This document shows positions 25,566 through 33,322 of a stretch of 64,000 nucleotides of DNA, piece by piece; position 1 is the stretch's first letter; each line of letters begins with the position of its first letter. The DNA comes from Pseudomonas sp. PSE14. GTDB taxonomy: Bacteria; Pseudomonadota; Gammaproteobacteria; Pseudomonadales; Pseudomonadaceae. The stretch spans positions 1,860,001 through 1,924,000 of the forward strand of contig NZ_CP115669.1 of NCBI RefSeq assembly GCF_029203285.1. Reading direction: 5' to 3'. The position numbers were made by a program, and so were the translations under genes. The notes under the pieces were generated by a model that was not told the origin of the DNA, searched no databases, and was given only the letters and a program-made list of their open reading frames with translations.

Positions 25566-27125
25566 TTGAGCGAACAGAACTACCTGCTGGCCATCGATAA
25601 CGGCACCCAGAGCGTGCGCGCACTGCTTTTCGACCTGGAGGGCAATCTGGTCGGCAAGGGCAAGGTGGAGCTGGAGGCCTATTTCTCCGACAACCCCGGC
25701 TGGGCCGAACAACACCCGGAGTATTACTGGGAACAGCTGGGCGAGGCCTGCCGGCGCCTGTGGGCCAGCGTCGACATCGACCGCAGCCGTATCCGTGGCG
25801 TTTCCCTGACCACCCAGCGCGGCACGGTGATCCACGTCGATGAAGCGGGTCGGGCATTGCGCCCGGCGATAATCTGGCTGGACCAGCGCCGCGCCGAGCT
25901 GGGCGAGTCGATCAAGGGTCCCTGGGGCTGGCTGTTCAAGCTGGTGGGCGCGCAGGGCGCGGTGGATTATTTTCGCACCCAGGCCGAGGTCAACTGGGTG
26001 GCCCAGCAGCAGCCGGATATCCGGCGACGCACCCACAAGGTGCTGCTGCTCTCGGGCTTCCTTACCCAGCGACTGTGCGGGCGTTACGTGGACTCGGTGG
26101 CCTCCAGCGTGGCCTACCTGCCGTTCGACTACAAACGCCTGCAGTGGGCCGCGCCGCGCGACTGGAAATGGCAGGCGCTGGAGGTGCGCCGCGAGCAACT
26201 GCCGGACCTGCTCAAGCCCGGCGAGCGGCTGGGCGAGATCACCGCCGAGGCCAGTCGTCACACCGGGATTCCCGAGGGGCTGCTGCTGATCGCCGCGGGG
26301 GCGGACAAGGCCTGCGAAGTGCTCGGCGCCGGCGCCATCGATCCGCGCGTCGCCTGCCTGTCCTATGGCACCACGGCGACCATCAACACCACGCGCTCGC
26401 GCTACCTGGAAACCATCCCGCTGATACCGCCGTACCCGGCGGCGATCCCCGACCACTTCAACACCGAGGTGATGATCTACCGCGGTTTCTGGATGGTCAG
26501 CTGGTTCAAGCGCGAATTCGGCCTGCGCGAGATGCAGCGCGCCGCCGAACTGGGCGTCGAGCCGGAGAAGCTGTTCGACGACCTGGTCAACAGCGTGCCC
26601 GCCGGCTCCATGGGCCTGATGCTGCAGCCCTACTGGACGCCCGGCATCCGCGAGCCGGGGCTGGAGGCCAAGGGCTCGATCATCGGCTTCGGCGACGTGC
26701 ATACCCGTGCGCACATCTACCGCGCCATCCTCGAAGGCCTGGCCTACGCGTTGCGCCAGGGCAAGGAGCGCATCGAGAAGCGCTCCGGCACCCGCATCGA
26801 GCGCCTGCGCGTGGCGGGCGGTGGCTCCCAGAGCGATGCGGCGATGCAACTGACCGCCGACATCTTCGGCCTGCCGGCGGAGCGCCCGCATGTCTACGAG
26901 GCGTCCGGCCTGGGCGCGGCGATCGACTGCGCGGTGGGGCTCGGGCTCTATCCGGACTTCGCCAGCGCCATCGCCGCCATGACCCGCGTCGGCGAGGTCT
27001 TCCAGCCGCGTCCGGAGGCGCAGCGCACCTACGAGCGGCTGTACAGCGAGGTCTACCAGCGCATGTACAAGCAACTGAAGCCGCTGTACCAGAGCATCCG
27101 CGAGATCACCGGTTATCCGGCGTGA
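25566..27125 (+). CDS. FGGY-family carbohydrate (polyol/glycerol-like) kinase, TTG start
   Basis: A 519-residue kinase with the FGGY N-terminal phosphate motif YLLAIDNGTQSVRALLFD, ARCLSYGTTATIN-like mid region and the C-terminal signature RLRVAGGGSQSDAAMQLTADIFGLP. The frame has no ATG near the conserved N-terminus; TTG at 25566 is chosen because AAGGA lies seven bases upstream and the family motif starts four residues later. Substrate unknown: candidates are glycerol, a pentulose or another polyol. It begins 19 bases after the GlpD-like gene, so the three form an operon. Confidence 0.88.
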   Translation: MSEQNYLLAIDNGTQSVRALLFDLEGNLVGKGKVELEAYFSDNPGWAEQHPEYYWEQLGEACRRLWASVDIDRSRIRGVSLTTQRGTVIHVDEAGRALRPAIIWLDQRRAELGESIKGPWGWLFKLVGAQGAVDYFRTQAEVNWVAQQQPDIRRRTHKVLLLSGFLTQRLCGRYVDSVASSVAYLPFDYKRLQWAAPRDWKWQALEVRREQLPDLLKPGERLGEITAEASRHTGIPEGLLLIAAGADKACEVLGAGAIDPRVACLSYGTTATINTTRSRYLETIPLIPPYPAAIPDHFNTEVMIYRGFWMVSWFKREFGLREMQRAAELGVEPEKLFDDLVNSVPAGSMGLMLQPYWTPGIREPGLEAKGSIIGFGDVHTRAHIYRAILEGLAYALRQGKERIEKRSGTRIERLRVAGGGSQSDAAMQLTADIFGLPAERPHVYEASGLGAAIDCAVGLGLYPDFASAIAAMTRVGEVFQPRPEAQRTYERLYSEVYQRMYKQLKPLYQSIREITGYPA

Positions 27126-27203
27126 GCCCGGCTAATTAAGCGTGGCGCAAGTCCTGTCGGCTAATCTGGGGCACAGTCACTGGATCAATCGAGAGGAGAG
27201 ATC

Positions 27204-28112
27204 ATGACGCAACCCAGGGCCATGCTGATCCTGCACGGCAAACAGGCGACCAATGACGCGGTACGCGATGCGGTGCAGGCCACGCGCCGGGCCGGGCGCG
27301 TGCTGGATGTGCGGGTGACCTGGGAGGGCGGAGATGCCCGGCGGCTGGTCGGGGAAGCGCTCGCCGCCGGTTATACGACCCTCGTCGCCGGCGGTGGCGA
27401 TGGCACCGTGCGCGATGTGGCCGAGGCGCTCGCCCAGGGGGGCGGCAAGGCCAGCCTGGCGGTCCTGCCGCTGGGCACTGCCAATGATTTCGCCCGGGCC
27501 GCCGGCGTGCCGCTGGAGCCAGCGGACGCCCTGGCGTTGCTGGAGATTCCGCCGCGCCCAGTGGATCTCGGCGAGATGGACGGCCATCTGTTTCTCAACA
27601 TGGCCACCGGCGGCTTCGGCTCCAAGGTCACCGCCAACACCCCCGAGGAACTGAAAAAGCTGCTGGGTGGCGCGGCCTACCTGCTGACCGGTCTGACGCG
27701 CTTCTCCGAAGTGCACGCCGCGCGCGGGCGTTTCCGCGGGCCGGGCTTCCACTGGGAAGGCGAATTTCTCGCCCTGGGCATCGGCAACGGCCGGCAGGCC
27801 GGTGGCGGGCATGCGTTGTGCCCGGAGGCGCGGGTGGATGACGGCCTGCTGGATGTCAGCATCCTGCCGGCGCCGCAGGACATGGTCGACGCGCTGGGCG
27901 CCCTGCTCGGCAGCGGGCTGGGCGGCCAGGAGCTGTTCGTCCGCGCCCGCCTGCCCTGGCTGGAGGTGGACGCGGCCGAAGGGCTCGACGTGAATCTCGA
28001 TGGCGAGCCGCTGGAGGGGCGGCACCTGCGCTTCGCGGTACGGCCGGCGGCGCTCGCCATGCACCTGCCGAAAGACTCACCACTACTGACGACGCCCCTG
28101 CCGATCCGCTGA
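27204..28112 (+). CDS. yegS: Lipid kinase YegS-like (diacylglycerol kinase catalytic domain)
   Basis: A 302-residue DAGK_cat protein with the nucleotide-binding motif VAGGGDGTVRDVAEAL (residues 61-76) and PLGTANDFARAAG. Family members phosphorylate lipids such as phosphatidylglycerol or diacylglycerol using Mg-ATP. Starts 78 bases after the FGGY kinase with RBS GAGAGGAGAGATC, and may belong to the same transcript; the association with glycerol-type enzymes suggests a lipid-related theme (inference). Confidence 0.9.
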   Translation: MTQPRAMLILHGKQATNDAVRDAVQATRRAGRVLDVRVTWEGGDARRLVGEALAAGYTTLVAGGGDGTVRDVAEALAQGGGKASLAVLPLGTANDFARAAGVPLEPADALALLEIPPRPVDLGEMDGHLFLNMATGGFGSKVTANTPEELKKLLGGAAYLLTGLTRFSEVHAARGRFRGPGFHWEGEFLALGIGNGRQAGGGHALCPEARVDDGLLDVSILPAPQDMVDALGALLGSGLGGQELFVRARLPWLEVDAAEGLDVNLDGEPLEGRHLRFAVRPAALAMHLPKDSPLLTTPLPIR

Positions 28113-28225
28113 CGTGCACTGGTGGCGTGCGCGAGAGTCGGGCATGATGGCTCTGCGCCATTATCCTGATCCCGGATGACTGGCCGATAGCTTTTCGCAC
28201 GATACCTTTCGAAGCAGGAGCAGGC

Positions 28226-29155
28226 ATGGCCGGTATTCTCGACAGCGTCGACTCACGCACCCAACTGGTGGGGCAGAACCGCCTGGAGATCCTCGTCTTC
28301 CGCCTGGCCGGACGGCAGCAGTTCGCGATCAATGTGTTCAAGGTGCAGGAAGTCCTGCAACTGCCGCGTCTGACCCTGATTCCGCAGCGCCACCCGATGA
28401 TCTGCGGGGTGATCAACCTGCGCGGGCAGACCCTGCCGGTGATCGACCTGTCCCGCGCCATCGGCATGCGCGCGCTGGTGCCCGATGCCAGCAGCACCAT
28501 CATCGTCACCGAGTACAACCGTTCGGTGCAGGCCTTCCTGGTCGGCGGGGTGGAGCGCATCCTCAACCTCAACTGGGAGGCGGTGCAGCCGCCGCCCGGT
28601 GGCGCCGGTCGGCAGCATTACCTGACCGCGATCACCAAGGTGGACGACCGCCTGGTGGAGATCATCGACGTGGAAAAGGTGCTGGCCGAGATCGTGCCGA
28701 TGAATACACGGGTTTCCGCCGAGCGCCTGGATGACGAACTGCTCGAACGCACCCGCGGCCGTGAAGTGCTGGTGGTGGACGACTCCAGCGTGGCCATTGC
28801 GCAGTTGCGCGACACCCTGACCCAGCTCGGCCTGCGCCTGCACGTGGCTACCGACGGCCTGCGCGCGCTGCAGCAGCTCAAGCGCTGGGCGGACGAGGGG
28901 CAGGACATGGAAGAGAAGCTGCTGATGGTGTTCACCGACGCCGAGATGCCGGAAATGGACGGCTACCGGCTGACCACGGAGATCCGCAACGATCCGCGCC
29001 TGCGTGACCTCTACGTGGTGTTGCACACCTCGCTGTCGGGCAGCTTCAACGATGCCATGGTGAAGAAGGTTGGCTGCGACGACTTCCTCTCCAAGTTCCA
29101 GCCGGACCAACTGGTGGAGGTAGTGCGCCGGCGGTTGCAGAAAGTCCCGGCTTAA
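28226..29155 (+). CDS. cheV: CheV-type chemotaxis coupling protein (CheW-receiver fusion)
   Basis: A 309-residue cytoplasmic protein. Residues about 17-160 form a CheW domain (ILVFRLAGRQQFAINVFKVQEVL, GVINLRGQTLPVIDL), which links chemoreceptors to CheA, and about 175-305 form a receiver domain with the acidic pair in VLVVDDSS, phospho-acceptor Asp 238 in FTDAEMPEMDGY and the Lys in LSKFQPDQL. It stands alone rather than in a che cluster, with an RBS (AGCAGGAGCAGG) ahead of the start. Confidence 0.93.
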   Translation: MAGILDSVDSRTQLVGQNRLEILVFRLAGRQQFAINVFKVQEVLQLPRLTLIPQRHPMICGVINLRGQTLPVIDLSRAIGMRALVPDASSTIIVTEYNRSVQAFLVGGVERILNLNWEAVQPPPGGAGRQHYLTAITKVDDRLVEIIDVEKVLAEIVPMNTRVSAERLDDELLERTRGREVLVVDDSSVAIAQLRDTLTQLGLRLHVATDGLRALQQLKRWADEGQDMEEKLLMVFTDAEMPEMDGYRLTTEIRNDPRLRDLYVVLHTSLSGSFNDAMVKKVGCDDFLSKFQPDQLVEVVRRRLQKVPA

Positions 29156-29230
29156 CAGCGGGCCTCTTGTAGGGGCGAGGGGAGCCCAGTCCTTGCTCAT
29201 GAACCCGGTTGACCGCCGGTCCTGCCGGCG

Positions 29231-29260
29231 GATCGCGGACAAGGTCCGCTCCTACAGGTC
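29231..29260 (-). repeat. REP element, reverse orientation
   Basis: Minus strand reads TGTAGGAGCGGACCTTGTCC followed by GCGATCC, a classic Pseudomonas REP sequence with the imperfect palindrome GCGGACCTTGTCCGC. Confidence 0.8.
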
Positions 29261-29302
29261 GAACCGGGCGCGGCTTTCGTAGGAGCAACTGTCTGCGCAT
29301 TC

Positions 29303-29343
29303 GTAGGGCGTACAACCGTTCGCGGTTGTACGCCGATACACCT
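29303..29343 (+). repeat. GTAGGGCGTA hairpin repeat, copy 1
   Basis: GTAGGGCGTACAACCG then TTCG then CGGTTGTACGCC and a tail GATACACC. The arms GGCGTACAACCG/CGGTTGTACGCC pair perfectly. The same element recurs at 30680-30719. Confidence 0.85.
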
Positions 29344-29421
29344 AGATCATCGGCTGGCGTATTGGCCGAGTTCGAAGCGCCAGCCGGTCGTAGTCCGTGT
29401 AAACGGAAACCAAGGTCAAGC

Positions 29422-29452
29422 GGCGTATAACGTCGAACGTTATACGCCCTAC
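29422..29452 (-). repeat. GTAGGGCGTA hairpin repeat, inverted variant
   Basis: Minus strand reads GTAGGGCGTATAACG, TTCGA, CGTTATACGCC: the same repeat family with compensatory changes in both arms, in the opposite orientation to copy 1. Confidence 0.8.
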
Positions 29453-29515
29453 GCTCCCGCTCAGGCCCTCGTAGGAGCAACTGTCTTGTCCCGGCTGAAT
29501 CTGTGCCAGGGCTTT

Positions 29516-29553
29516 CCCCCTCACCCCAGCCCTCTCCCTCAGGGAGAGGGAGC
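29516..29553 (+). repeat. CCCTCACCC-type repeat, copy 1
   Basis: CCCCCTCACCCCAGCCCTCTCCCT followed by the complementary AGGGAGAGGGAG: a common high-copy intergenic repeat of Pseudomonas and other proteobacteria. Confidence 0.75.
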
Positions 29554-29598
29554 CAGATCGTGCCGGCTGACAGAGTAGTTTCATCCTGCACCGGACGG

Positions 29599-29635
29599 TC
29601 CCCTCTCCCCCTGGGAGAGGGTTAGGGTGAGGGCC
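29599..29635 (-). repeat. CCCTCACCC-type repeat, copy 2 (inverted)
   Basis: Minus strand reads CCCTCACCCTAACCCTCTCC and then a complementary GGGAGAGGGG arm, facing copy 1 about 50 bases away. Confidence 0.75.
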
Positions 29636-29822
29636 AACCCGAGCGCAAATGCATCTCGTAGGAGCGAACCCTGTCCGCGAAATCCCTACCGGATGAATCC
29701 GTTGCCATCGGCAAACTCCTGTCTCGGCGCCCGCGTGGTTGGCGCGTCGCAACCGACGGCATTGCTAGACGTCCGTCCCACCCCGTATAAGGTCGCTTTC
29801 GCCGTCTGAAAGGAAGCTACCG

Positions 29823-30632
29823 ATGTTCACGCTCAGCGAGCTCTACCGCTACCCGGTCAAATCCACCGCCAACGAGCCCTTGCAGTCGATCCGCCTGGAC
29901 GCGCTGGGCCTGGAGGGTGACCGCCGCTGGATGGTGGTCGAGGCGGCCAATGGCCGATTCCTGACCCAGCGCCTGCTGCCGCAGATGGGTCGCATCGAGG
30001 CGCGCTGGCAGGATGGTTTCGCCGCCCTGCGCCTGCGCGCGCCGGGCATGGACGACCTGCTGGTGAGCGTGCCGGACCGCGACGACAACCTGCGCGGCGT
30101 GATCATCTGGCGCGACATGCTGCAGGTGCCGGATGCCGGTGATGCCGCTGCCCAGTGGCTGAGCGCCTTCCTCGGTCGCGAGGTGCGCCTGGTGCAGATG
30201 CCCGAGCAACGTGCGCGGCAGGTGGATACCGCCTACGCCGAGCCGGGCGAGCAGGTGCATTTCGCCGATGGATTCCCGCTGCTGTTGATCGGCCAGGGCT
30301 CCCTGGACGATCTTTCCGCGAAGGTCGGTCGCCCGCTGGAGATGCTGCGCTTTCGTCCGAACCTGGTGGTGGCGGGTGCCGAACCCTTCGCCGAGGACGG
30401 CTGGAAACGCATCCGCATCGGCGATGTCACCTTCAAGGTGGCCAAACCCTGCGCGCGCTGCATCCTCACCACCATCGACCCGCACACCGGCGAGCGCGAC
30501 CCGGACCGCCAGCCACTGGCGACGCTGCTCCAGTACCGCAACGTCAACGGCGAGGCGCTGTTCGGCCAGAACCTGATCGCCCAGAACGGCGGCGAGCTGC
30601 GCGTGGGCATGGAAGTGGAAGTTCTGGAGTAG
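29823..30632 (+). CDS. MOSC domain-containing protein (YcbX-like)
   Basis: A 269-residue protein with an N-terminal beta-barrel MOSC_N domain (LYRYPVKSTANEPLQSIRLDALGLEGDRRWMVV) and a C-terminal MOSC domain with RFRPNLVV, FKVAKPCARCILTTIDPHTGERD, which contains the conserved Cys expected to ligate the molybdenum cofactor. YcbX-type proteins reduce N-hydroxylated bases and related compounds; electrons usually come from a 2Fe-2S domain or partner, and no such domain is fused here. Start preceded by GAAAGGAAGCTACCG. Repeat clusters flank it on both sides. Confidence 0.9.
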   Translation: MFTLSELYRYPVKSTANEPLQSIRLDALGLEGDRRWMVVEAANGRFLTQRLLPQMGRIEARWQDGFAALRLRAPGMDDLLVSVPDRDDNLRGVIIWRDMLQVPDAGDAAAQWLSAFLGREVRLVQMPEQRARQVDTAYAEPGEQVHFADGFPLLLIGQGSLDDLSAKVGRPLEMLRFRPNLVVAGAEPFAEDGWKRIRIGDVTFKVAKPCARCILTTIDPHTGERDPDRQPLATLLQYRNVNGEALFGQNLIAQNGGELRVGMEVEVLE

Positions 30633-30679
30633 GGCGTAACCAAGGCCGATCGGCGTATAGCTCAGAGATCAGCCATGGC

Positions 30680-30719
30680 GTAGGGCGTACAACCGTTCGC
30701 GGTTGTACGCCGTTACACC
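30680..30719 (+). repeat. GTAGGGCGTA hairpin repeat, copy 2
   Basis: Identical hairpin to 29303-29343 with only the tail differing (GTTACACC against GATACACC). A partial inverted copy lies just ahead at about 30632-30650 (TAGGGCGTAACCAAGG...GGCGTATA). Confidence 0.85.
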
Positions 30720-30767
30720 GATGCCATCGCCAACGCCTTGGTCAAGCGTGGCCATGGTGGGCTCGTC

Positions 30768-31148
30768 TTACAGCTTGGCCTCGACACAACCGGTGCTCTG
30801 GCACTCGCGCTCCCGCTCGCGCAGTTCGCCCAGGCGCTCCTGGGTCTTGTCCACCGCGCACTGCAGGTTGACGAAGTAACCGCCGTCGCGCTCGTAGCTG
30901 CATTGGGCGTCGCGGTCCTTGATCCAGGCGAGCTGGCTCTTCTTCAGTGCGGCCTTCTGGCCATCGTTGAGCAGTTTGCGCAGGGTGCCGAATTCCTGGT
31001 TCAGCTCACGGTCGACCTGGGCGTATTCGGTACTCAGGCAGTAGACGCTGTCGAAGGCGTTGCGCGGCTTCTCGCAGGCCGCCAGGGCGTGGCCTGCGCA
31101 GAGCAGGCCAGCGGCAAGGGCAGTGACGGACAGAAGGGCTTTACGCAT
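30768..31148 (-). CDS. LprI-like (DUF1311) secreted protein
   Basis: A 126-residue protein with a signal peptide (MRKALLSVTALAAGLLCAGHALA) and a mature domain with four Cys (CEKPRNAFDSVYCLSTEYAQVDRELN, CSYERDGGYFVNLQC) typical of the DUF1311/LprI N-terminal fold. One member of the family was reported as a lysozyme inhibitor; that function is not proven for this protein. It is preceded by the slt terminator and reads as its own unit. Confidence 0.85.
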   Translation of the reverse strand: MRKALLSVTALAAGLLCAGHALAACEKPRNAFDSVYCLSTEYAQVDRELNQEFGTLRKLLNDGQKAALKKSQLAWIKDRDAQCSYERDGGYFVNLQCAVDKTQERLGELRERERECQSTGCVEAKL

Positions 31149-31174
31149 GGGAATTTCCTTTTCCTTGAGGGGAT

Positions 31175-31201
31175 GAAAACCGCCCGGCGAGTGCCGGGCG
31201 G
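31175..31201 (-). terminator. Terminator after slt
   Basis: Minus strand CCGCCCGGC-ACTC-GCCGGGCGG followed by TTTTC, 10 bases after the slt stop. Confidence 0.8.
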
Positions 31202-31211
31202 GGGGAGTGGA

Positions 31212-33137
31212 TCAGAGTTCGTCGAAGAAGCGCTCGTGCCAGTCGACGATGGGCTGCGGTGCGTTGAGCTTCTGCCCGTAGATCACCGCGTAGGACAGCA
31301 CGTTCTGCACGTAGGTGCGGGTCTCGTCGAACGGGATGGTTTCTACCCAGACGTCGAAGGCCAGGTGGCGGGCATCCTTCAGCCACTGGCGCACGCGCCC
31401 GGGGCCGGCGTTGTAGGCGGCGGTGGCCAGCACACGGTTGCCGTTGAACTGGGCGTGCACCTGGCTGAGGTAGGCGGCGCCGAGCTGGATGTTCACATCC
31501 GGCAGGATCAGTTGCTGCGGCGAGGCCAGCGGGATGCCGAAGCGCTTCGCGGTTTCCTTGGCGGTGCCCGGCATCAGCTGCATCAGGCCAGTGGCGCCGA
31601 CGCCCGAGCGCGCATCGGACATGAAGGCGCTTTCCTGGCGGGTGATGGCGAACACCCAGCTGGAATGCAGGCCACGGTTGCGCGCCTCGCGCACCAGGGT
31701 GTTGCGATGCGCCATGGGGAAGCGGATGTCCAGGTCGTCCCAGTACTTGGCCTGGCTGATGGCGCGGATCGCCGGGAAGTACCACTGCATGTCGTAGGCG
31801 ATCTTCGCCTGGGCCAGCAGCTCGTCGTGGCTCAGGTGGCGGGCGGCGTGGTACCACTCGCGGCGGGCGTTGATGATCTCGCCACGGGCATAGAACTCCA
31901 GGGCTCGCCGGGTGCACGGGGCGTTGCGCACGCGCAGCAGGGTGCCGGCGTCGGGCGAGACGGGGCGGTTGTTCAGGTGGTAGGGCGCGTTGATCCGGTC
32001 GGCGGCGAGGAAGCCATAGAAGTCGCGCTCATCGGCCACCGGCCGGTACAGGCTGATGGCTTGCTGGTTCTGCGGCTGCGCCAGTTGCAGCGAGCGCGCC
32101 TGCCAGTATTTCCAGCGGTTGGTGTCGGCCAGTTCCGGCGGCAGCGCACGGGTCAGCTCGTAGGCGTCTTCCCAGCGACCCAGGCGCAGCAGCAGGCGCA
32201 GGCGCCATTCGGTGACGGTGTTGTCGCGCAGTTGCGGGTCGTACTTCTCCATCAGCGGCAGGGCGCGCGAATCGTAGCTGCGCGCCAGGCTCAGGCCGAT
32301 CTCGCGGGCGATGGAGACTTTCTCATCGCTGGAGAAGGGCAGCACCGAGCTGTAGTAGTCGAGCAGGCCGATGGCCTTTTCCGGGTCCTGCTTGGCCAGG
32401 CGGCGCAGACCCAGGCCGACCACGTCGGCGGTGGCATGGTCGCGGGAGGTGAAGCGAGTGGTCTGGCTGACCTGTGCGGGATTCTGCGCCACGTTGACCA
32501 TCAGCGCGCCTTGGCTGCCAAGGGTCGGCAGGCGTTTCGACAGGACGGTGGCCAGACCATAGTTGCGGGCCTCGGCAGCCAGCTTGAGGCGCTTCCAGAC
32601 TTTCTCTTCGGTGAGCTGGCCGTCCGCCTGCCACATGGCGAAGGTGGTGTCGCAGGCGTCGGGCTGCGGCTTGCCCACCAGCCAGAGCTTCTCGGCGGTG
32701 GCGTAGCCCTCGGCCTTCGTACCGTGGCCGAGCTGGTACTGGCCGTAGAGGCAATCCAGCTCGGTGAAATTCATCTTCGGGTCGTAATAGGTGACGAAGG
32801 TGGCCCAGTCGCCCCGATCGGCCAGTTGGCGCATCCAGCGCAGTTTCAGCCAGTTGATCTGCGGCAGGTCGCCGTGCTCGCTGATGAAGCGCTCAATCTC
32901 GGCGTTGCTGGCGCTTTTCAGGCGGTTGGTCAGCTCGTCGTAGGCCAGGTAGGGTTCCAGCGGATAATCGGCGAGCGCCGACTGGTAGCGGAAATAGGGG
33001 CCGCTGTCATTGCGGGCGAGGGCTTTTTGCGCCTCGTCGTACATCTGGCGCTGCTGGGACAGGGACGCTGCGTTGGCCGTCTGGGCGGACAGGCTGAGGA
33101 TGAAACAGGACAACAGTGTGAAAAGACGACCGCGCAT
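31212..33137 (-). CDS. slt: Soluble lytic murein transglycosylase Slt
   Basis: Periplasmic exo-type lytic transglycosylase of 641 residues that cleaves glycan strands to 1,6-anhydro-muropeptides. A signal peptide (MRGRLFTLLSCFILSLSAQTANA) is followed by a long superhelical U-domain, a linker (L) domain and the C-terminal catalytic domain, where the catalytic Glu lies in FAITRQESAFMSDARSGVGA and the family motif GATGLMQLMPGTA follows. Length is typical of Slt70. Products feed the NagZ recycling pathway, whose gene is in this window at 48.4 kb. Confidence 0.95.
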   Translation of the reverse strand: MRGRLFTLLSCFILSLSAQTANAASLSQQRQMYDEAQKALARNDSGPYFRYQSALADYPLEPYLAYDELTNRLKSASNAEIERFISEHGDLPQINWLKLRWMRQLADRGDWATFVTYYDPKMNFTELDCLYGQYQLGHGTKAEGYATAEKLWLVGKPQPDACDTTFAMWQADGQLTEEKVWKRLKLAAEARNYGLATVLSKRLPTLGSQGALMVNVAQNPAQVSQTTRFTSRDHATADVVGLGLRRLAKQDPEKAIGLLDYYSSVLPFSSDEKVSIAREIGLSLARSYDSRALPLMEKYDPQLRDNTVTEWRLRLLLRLGRWEDAYELTRALPPELADTNRWKYWQARSLQLAQPQNQQAISLYRPVADERDFYGFLAADRINAPYHLNNRPVSPDAGTLLRVRNAPCTRRALEFYARGEIINARREWYHAARHLSHDELLAQAKIAYDMQWYFPAIRAISQAKYWDDLDIRFPMAHRNTLVREARNRGLHSSWVFAITRQESAFMSDARSGVGATGLMQLMPGTAKETAKRFGIPLASPQQLILPDVNIQLGAAYLSQVHAQFNGNRVLATAAYNAGPGRVRQWLKDARHLAFDVWVETIPFDETRTYVQNVLSYAVIYGQKLNAPQPIVDWHERFFDEL

Positions 33138-33322
33138 GGCACTTCCGTGATGATGATCCGAGGGCGGGCGATGGCTCGCGCCGCTGCCGGTAGCTTAGCC
33201 GTTGCGCCGGGGTGGTGAAAGCGTCGCTCATGGTGGCTGAGGGGTAATCGACGATTACTCGCAACCCTCTGACTTTTCCGCGCTTTCCCGTAAACTGCGC
33301 GCCCTGCTTGTGGAGATGCCCC

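Larger units (their letters stand above)
29156..29822. repeat. Intergenic repeat mosaic between cheV and the MOSC gene
   Basis: 667 bases with no credible gene, composed mostly of several Pseudomonas repeat families: GTAGGAGCG-type REPs (about 29231-29260 in reverse, 29656-29685), short GTAGGAGCAACTGTC copies at about 29278 and 29471, two copies of a GTAGGGCGTA hairpin in opposite orientation, and two oppositely oriented copies of a CCCTCACCC/CTCTCCC element. These are listed separately where clear. Confidence 0.8.

Noticed and set aside
30738-33218. An 826-codon plus-strand frame
   Set aside because: Antisense to the LprI-like gene and slt; no RBS and no recognisable domains.
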